A stretch of DNA of 64,000 nt from Kordia antarctica (GTDB lineage: Bacteria; Bacteroidota; Bacteroidia; Flavobacteriales; Flavobacteriaceae): positions 3,811,501 to 3,875,500 of the forward strand of contig NZ_CP019288.1 of assembly GCF_009901525.1 (NCBI RefSeq), in the 5' to 3' direction. A program made the position numbers and the translations under genes. The notes beneath the pieces were generated by a model. The model was not told where the DNA came from and ran no database searches. It saw only the letters and a list, made by a program, of their open reading frames with translations. Each line of letters starts with the position of its first letter. Positions within the stretch are counted from its first letter, which is position 1. This document shows, one piece after another, positions 60,638-64,000 of this stretch.

Positions 60638-61111
60638 TTTTTATTTTTTTCTTAAAGATAAAACAAAAAGTAATTTTTTGAAAATGAATTGCAAGTATTG
60701 AAGTGAATGTGTTGCTTTTTTTTGGATTGAATTTAGGATTGAAATTGAAAGTGAAGTTGAAGTTGAAGTTGAAACTGAGGAAAGTTTGACTTGTGCCGAA
60801 AAACAACCTAAAAAAATTCGTGCATTCGTGGAAAAAAACCATGAGTTTCAAATCAGTTTTTTAGTGAAGCCTTTTTTGAGTCATTCCTAACTTATCTCGT
60901 AATCTCAAATTTATAATATTCATTCACCACTTACTGTTTTATGGGAAGCTGAATCAAGTTCAGCTTGACGAATGACGAACGTTATTACACGAATTGTAAA
61001 TCTTCATATTAGTGTAATCTTATAACTTGCGTTAAGATTAAAAAATATGAGTATGGTTTAATACCAAACAACCACAAACAAAAAAAGCGACCATTTCTGG
61101 TCGCTTTTCTA
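60638..61111. repeat. Repeat-bearing spacer before RNase G
   Basis: 474 nt without a supportable gene. It has a degenerate hexamer array (60741-60776, GAAGTT units) like that at 14223. The hairpin GCTGAA-TCAAG-TTCAGC (60951-60967) belongs to the same short palindrome as those at 10099 and 34441. The rest is AT-rich. It ends with the rng terminator. Confidence 0.7.
61083..61108 (-). terminator. Terminator of the RNase G gene
   Basis: Perfect 11-bp stem AAAAGCGACCA / TGGTCGCTTTT with a 4-nt loop, just beyond the minus-strand stop codon and followed on that strand by a T run. Confidence 0.88.
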
Positions 61112-62680
61112 TTAATTGTAAACATTATCGTCTTTATCTTTAAAACGATACTGTAGATACGTGTAAGCATCTCTTGGTAATATTTTTACCCATTTCTTAT
61201 GGTCTAAAAACCACTTGAAACGGATGGATGGAAATCCTTTTGTGAGATACGCCGCAATAAACGGATGCGTGTTTAACGTAACTCCATTGAAGCCATCTTT
61301 CTTGGCTAATATTCTTTCTAGATCAGTTATAATATTATCAACAATAAGAATCGGAGCTTCTACTTCGCTTCCGTCACCATTAGGGTTTACTTCTCTCGTT
61401 TTAATATTTACTTCTGGTCGTACTCTTTGTCTCGTAATTTGTACCAAACCAAATTTACTTGGAGGTAATATTTTATGTTTCGCTCTGTCGTCTTTCATTT
61501 CTGTCTTCAAATGCTCAAACAAAGTTCTTCGGTGATCTGCATTGGTCATATCTATAAAATCGATGACGATAATTCCTCCCATATCGCGCAACCGGAGTTG
61601 CCTTGCAATTTCTTTTGCGGCAATCATATTGACTTCTAATGCGGTGTCCTCTTGTGTTCGGGCTTTATTAGAACGGTTTCCGCTGTTAACATCAACAACG
61701 TGTAACGCTTCGGTATGTTCTATTACTAAATACGCGCCTTTACTCATGGAAACTGTTTTTCCAAAAGAGGTTTTAATTTGTCGTTCTATTCCATGTTTTT
61801 CAAACAATGGAACTTTTGACTGGTACAATTTGACGATAGACTCTTTTTTAGGTGCAATATTGTGCACATATTCTTTAATTTCGTAATAAAGATCTTCATC
61901 GTCTATATGAATTCCTGTGAATGATTCGTTAAATATGTCTCTCAAAATAGAAGACGCTTTATTCATTTCACTTAATACTTTCGACGGATGTTCTGCTTTA
62001 TACAACTTTTTACACATTGTTGACCATTTTGTCAACAAATTTTGTAAGTCTTGGTCCAATTCAGCTACTTTTTTGCCTTCAGCTACTGTACGTACAATAA
62101 CGCCAAAACCTTTCGGTTTGATACTAAGTACCAAACGTTTTAACCGGTCTTTTTCTTCCTTGCTTTCTATCTTTTGAGATATAGATACACGCTCCGAAAA
62201 GGGAACAAGTACAATATATCGTCCTGCAATAGAAAGTTCAGAACTAATTCTAGGACCTTTGGTCGAAATTGGCTCCTTTACAATTTGAACAAGTAATGAT
62301 TGATTGGCTTTAATTGCATCCATGATGCTACCATTCTTATCAATATTTGGTTCAAACGGAAAGTTTTTTAATGTATAATCTTTTAATTTACCTGTGCTTA
62401 CACGTTTTATAAATTTCAATAAGGAAGGAAGTTGCGGTCCCAAATCATGATAATGTAAAAAGGCATCTTTTTCGTAGCCAACATTTACAAAAGCTGCATT
62501 TAGTCCAGAAACGGGTTTTCTTATTTTGGCAAGAAATACGTCTCCAACAGCAAAATCGTTACTATCTTCTTCCTTATGTAACTCTATAAGTTTTCCATCC
62601 TTTAGCAAGGCAAAATCAACTTCAGAGGAATTGGATCTAATGATTAATTCTTTATTCACTCTGATTTCATTTTTATCCAT
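61112..62680 (-). CDS. rng: Ribonuclease E/G family endoribonuclease
   Basis: 522 residues, the size of RNase G rather than RNase E. An S1 RNA-binding domain (about 35-130, GDVFLAKIRKPVSGLNAAFV then GYEKDAFLHYHD) is followed by the RNase-H-like and DNase-I-like catalytic core. This shows EHTEALHVVDVNSG, with Asp, and GGIIVIDFIDMTNADHRR, with the metal-binding Asp residues. Then comes KFGLVQITRQRVRPE. The usual zinc-link CPxC after this point is not present: the segment reads VNIKTREVNPNGDG. It cleaves AU-rich single-stranded RNA and matures rRNA. The next gene upstream is the tiny basic protein gene, 178 nt away. Confidence 0.94.
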   Translation of the reverse strand: MDKNEIRVNKELIIRSNSSEVDFALLKDGKLIELHKEEDSNDFAVGDVFLAKIRKPVSGLNAAFVNVGYEKDAFLHYHDLGPQLPSLLKFIKRVSTGKLKDYTLKNFPFEPNIDKNGSIMDAIKANQSLLVQIVKEPISTKGPRISSELSIAGRYIVLVPFSERVSISQKIESKEEKDRLKRLVLSIKPKGFGVIVRTVAEGKKVAELDQDLQNLLTKWSTMCKKLYKAEHPSKVLSEMNKASSILRDIFNESFTGIHIDDEDLYYEIKEYVHNIAPKKESIVKLYQSKVPLFEKHGIERQIKTSFGKTVSMSKGAYLVIEHTEALHVVDVNSGNRSNKARTQEDTALEVNMIAAKEIARQLRLRDMGGIIVIDFIDMTNADHRRTLFEHLKTEMKDDRAKHKILPPSKFGLVQITRQRVRPEVNIKTREVNPNGDGSEVEAPILIVDNIITDLERILAKKDGFNGVTLNTHPFIAAYLTKGFPSIRFKWFLDHKKWVKILPRDAYTYLQYRFKDKDDNVYN

Positions 62681-62840
62681 ACATAAATAAATGTACAGAT
62701 GGATTAAACAATTTTCAACAGGTATTGTTTCTACCCAATAAAATATACATACGTGTAAGTTACCACAAGACAGTAGTGCTTACTTTGGTATGCAATTTTT
62801 TTTCAAAGAACGTTTTGTTTTATGTTTATAATAAAACAAA

Positions 62841-62865
62841 GAAGTAGTTTACTTAAAACTACTTC
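62841..62865 (-). terminator. Hairpin overlapping the stop codon of the 29-residue gene
   Basis: Perfect 10-bp stem GAAGTAGTTT / AAACTACTTC with loop ACTTA, spanning the minus-strand stop codon and followed by CTTTGTTTT. It is a likely terminator that leaves no untranslated tail. Confidence 0.75.
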
Positions 62866-62948
62866 TTCTTGTGGCGATTAGCTCTTCTTCTCTTTTTACG
62901 CTTGTGCGTAGCCACCTTGTGTCTTTTTCTTTTCTTACCACTTGGCAT
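62859..62948 (-). CDS. 29-residue ultra-basic, probable ribosome-associated protein
   Basis: A 29-codon minus-strand gene starting MPSGKKRKRHKVATHKRKK and ending RRRANRHKKK. It consists almost only of Lys, Arg and His. The composition, extreme brevity and location between HU and RNase G fit a small ribosomal protein. I recall the same peptide widely conserved in Flavobacteriia and think a Bacteroidota-specific 50S protein (bL38) may be this one, but I am not certain. It is too short for standard gene finding. The start is 39 nt from the HU stop, so both may share a transcript from the HU promoter. The stop codon lies within a terminator hairpin. Confidence 0.72.
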   Translation of the reverse strand: MPSGKKRKRHKVATHKRKKRRRANRHKKK

Positions 62949-62987
62949 AATGCTCTATGTTTTTAAAATTAATAATTATTCTTTCAA

Positions 62988-63278
62988 TTACTTTACTTCA
63001 ACGTTGCTCTTTACTCCTTCAACAAAAACTTTTGCTGGCTTAAATGCTGGAATATTGTGAGCAGGAATTTTAATTGTAGTGTTCTTAGAAATGTTTCTAC
63101 CTGTTTTCTCAGCTCTTGTTTTGATGATAAAACTACCAAAACCTCTAAGATAAACATTGTCTCCACTCTCTAAAGAATTCTTCACTTCTTCCATAAAAGT
63201 TTCTACAGTTGCCTGTACTTCACCTTTTTCCATTCCTAATTTCTCTGAAATTTTTGCTACGATGTCCGCTTTCGTCAT
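62988..63278 (-). CDS. HU/IHF-family DNA-binding protein
   Basis: 96 residues, the usual HU length. MTKADIVAKISEKLGMEKGE starts the helical dimerisation part. VYLRGFGSFIIKTRAEKTGR and IPAHNIPAFKPAKVF form the beta arms with the DNA-intercalating Pro in the NIPA turn region. It compacts and bends DNA as a dimer. Bacteroidota carry several paralogues, so hupA/ihf naming is not attempted. It has a consensus promoter motif upstream and is followed by the 29-residue gene. Confidence 0.94.
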   Translation of the reverse strand: MTKADIVAKISEKLGMEKGEVQATVETFMEEVKNSLESGDNVYLRGFGSFIIKTRAEKTGRNISKNTTIKIPAHNIPAFKPAKVFVEGVKSNVEVK

Positions 63279-63319
63279 TTTAATATATTTTATTTATTTT
63301 TTATAAAAATTAAGGGTTG

Positions 63320-63327
63320 CAAATATA
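63320..63327 (-). promoter_or_regulatory. -7 promoter motif of the HU gene
   Basis: The minus strand reads TATATTTG, matching TAnnTTTG, 41 nt upstream of the start at 63278. Confidence 0.5.
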
Positions 63328-63384
63328 TAATTAATTAGATAATATATATATTCTAATTGATTAAAATTTAACCATATAAAGATA

Positions 63385-63392
63385 TATTTTTG
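63385..63392 (+). promoter_or_regulatory. -7 promoter motif of mutY
   Basis: TATTTTTG matches TAnnTTTG, 17 nt upstream of the ATG at 63410. Confidence 0.5.
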
Positions 63393-63409
63393 CGTATTAT
63401 TTTTATTTG

Positions 63410-64000
63410 ATGAACTTTTCCAAAGAAATTACACATTGGTATTTCCAAAATAAGCGCGATTTGCCGTGGCGAAAAACCAAAGATCCATACCGTATTTGGC
63501 TCTCCGAAATCATGCTGCAACAAACGCGTGTAGCACAGGGACTTCCTTATTATCAGAAGTTTACAGAAGAATTTCCAACCGTGTACGATCTGGCGAAAGC
63601 CGAAGAATCACACGTATTAAAACTTTGGCAAGGACTCGGTTATTATTCGCGTGCACGCAATTTACATTTCACCGCAAAAGATATTGTAAATAACTATAAT
63701 GGAGAGTTTCCAAACACGTATAAAGCACTTTTGAAGCTAAAAGGTGTCGGAGATTACACAGCAAGTGCCATTGCATCGATCTGTTTTGACGAAATTGAAC
63801 CCGTAGTTGACGGAAATGTGTACCGAGTTTTGGCGCGTTATTTTGATATTGATATACCTATTAATAGTACGGAAGGAATAAAAACGTTCAAAAAACTAGC
63901 TTTTGAAGTCATAGATCCTAAAGATCCTGCGAATTTTAATCAGGCAATTATGGAGTTTGGCGCAGTGCAATGCAAACCACAAAGTCCAAATTGTACAATA
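63410..64000 (+). CDS. mutY: A/G-specific adenine glycosylase MutY (3' end beyond window)
   Basis: The frame opens with ATG at 63410 (NFSKEITHWYFQNKRDLPWR) and is open to the window end, 197 codons. MutY removes adenine mispaired with 8-oxoguanine. It shows the catalytic Glu in WLSEIMLQQTRV, the helix-hairpin-helix LKGVGDYTASAIASI with Asp following in PVVDGNVYRVLARYF, and GAVQCKPQSPNC at the edge, the start of the iron-sulfur cluster cysteines. The rest of the cluster and the C-terminal NUDIX-like domain lie outside. A promoter motif is 17 nt upstream. Confidence 0.95.
   Translation, partial: MNFSKEITHWYFQNKRDLPWRKTKDPYRIWLSEIMLQQTRVAQGLPYYQKFTEEFPTVYDLAKAEESHVLKLWQGLGYYSRARNLHFTAKDIVNNYNGEFPNTYKALLKLKGVGDYTASAIASICFDEIEPVVDGNVYRVLARYFDIDIPINSTEGIKTFKKLAFEVIDPKDPANFNQAIMEFGAVQCKPQSPNCTI

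Noticed and set aside
62869-63060. 63-codon plus-strand frame near HU
   Set aside because: Antisense to the 29-residue basic gene and the end of HU; its Leu-rich character is the mirror of Lys/Arg codons.

Overview
The window is chromosomal DNA from a member of the Flavobacteriaceae (Bacteroidota). It is AT-rich and gene-dense. Start codons generally lack Shine-Dalgarno sequences, while many intergenic regions carry the Bacteroidota -7 promoter motif TAnnTTTG. Typical markers are a type IX secretion cargo protein, a DUF4270 lipoprotein, a GLPGLI protein, TonB-dependent receptors, and an atpD-atpC pair away from the other ATP synthase genes. Genus cannot be fixed from sequence reading alone. 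No rRNA, tRNA, CRISPR array or intact insertion sequence was seen.

Layout. 1-4.7 kb: mfd (3' end outside the window), a membrane protein and a TerB-like protein. 4.8-8.1 kb: a four-gene minus-strand operon with two LRELLLGPE/OmpA-type regulatory proteins, a Rab/Ras-like small GTPase and a soluble hybrid histidine kinase. 8.1-15.3 kb: fbp, a GNAT acetyltransferase, aspartate kinase, a bifunctional ornithine-lipid-synthase-like acyltransferase, exonuclease III and an aldo/keto reductase. 15.8-20.5 kb: minus-strand operon panC-panD-flippase-esterase-like-radA. 20.6-24.9 kb: divergent operon of a truncated glycogen-synthase-like protein, DUF4270 and glmS. Then come a TonB-dependent receptor, atpD-atpC, two secreted paralogues and a SanA-like protein. 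32.6-40.4 kb and 50.1 kb: biotin synthesis genes (bioF, bioD, bioA, a ketoacyl-synthase-like gene, bioB), split into pieces and mixed with a frameshifted YhcG-type nuclease gene and dispersed repeats. 40.5-42.5 kb: an NfeD-like protein plus flotillin.

42.5-50.1 kb is the accessory core. A TPR/AraC-type regulator is followed by three short double-glycine-leader peptide genes, then a small membrane protein. A degraded copy of the regulator's 5' end and a degraded copy of that membrane protein's 3' end flank a second cassette (GLPGLI protein, outer-membrane receptor, 92-aa secreted protein). This looks like an ancient tandem duplication whose interior was replaced.

51.3-64 kb: a cupin-like/JmjC-type protein, recX, a 1520-aa T9SS cargo protein, an unknown membrane protein, an ATP-grasp protein, a lipoprotein, a DUF2945 protein, RNase G, a 29-residue ultra-basic protein, an HU-type protein and the start of mutY.

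Intergenic DNA holds at least three dispersed repeat families. One, about 170-200 bp long and present three times plus a fragment, has a hairpin with compensatory changes between copies. The candidates most worth pursuing are the short peptide locus with its duplicated borders, the GTPase/histidine kinase operon, and the structured repeat.
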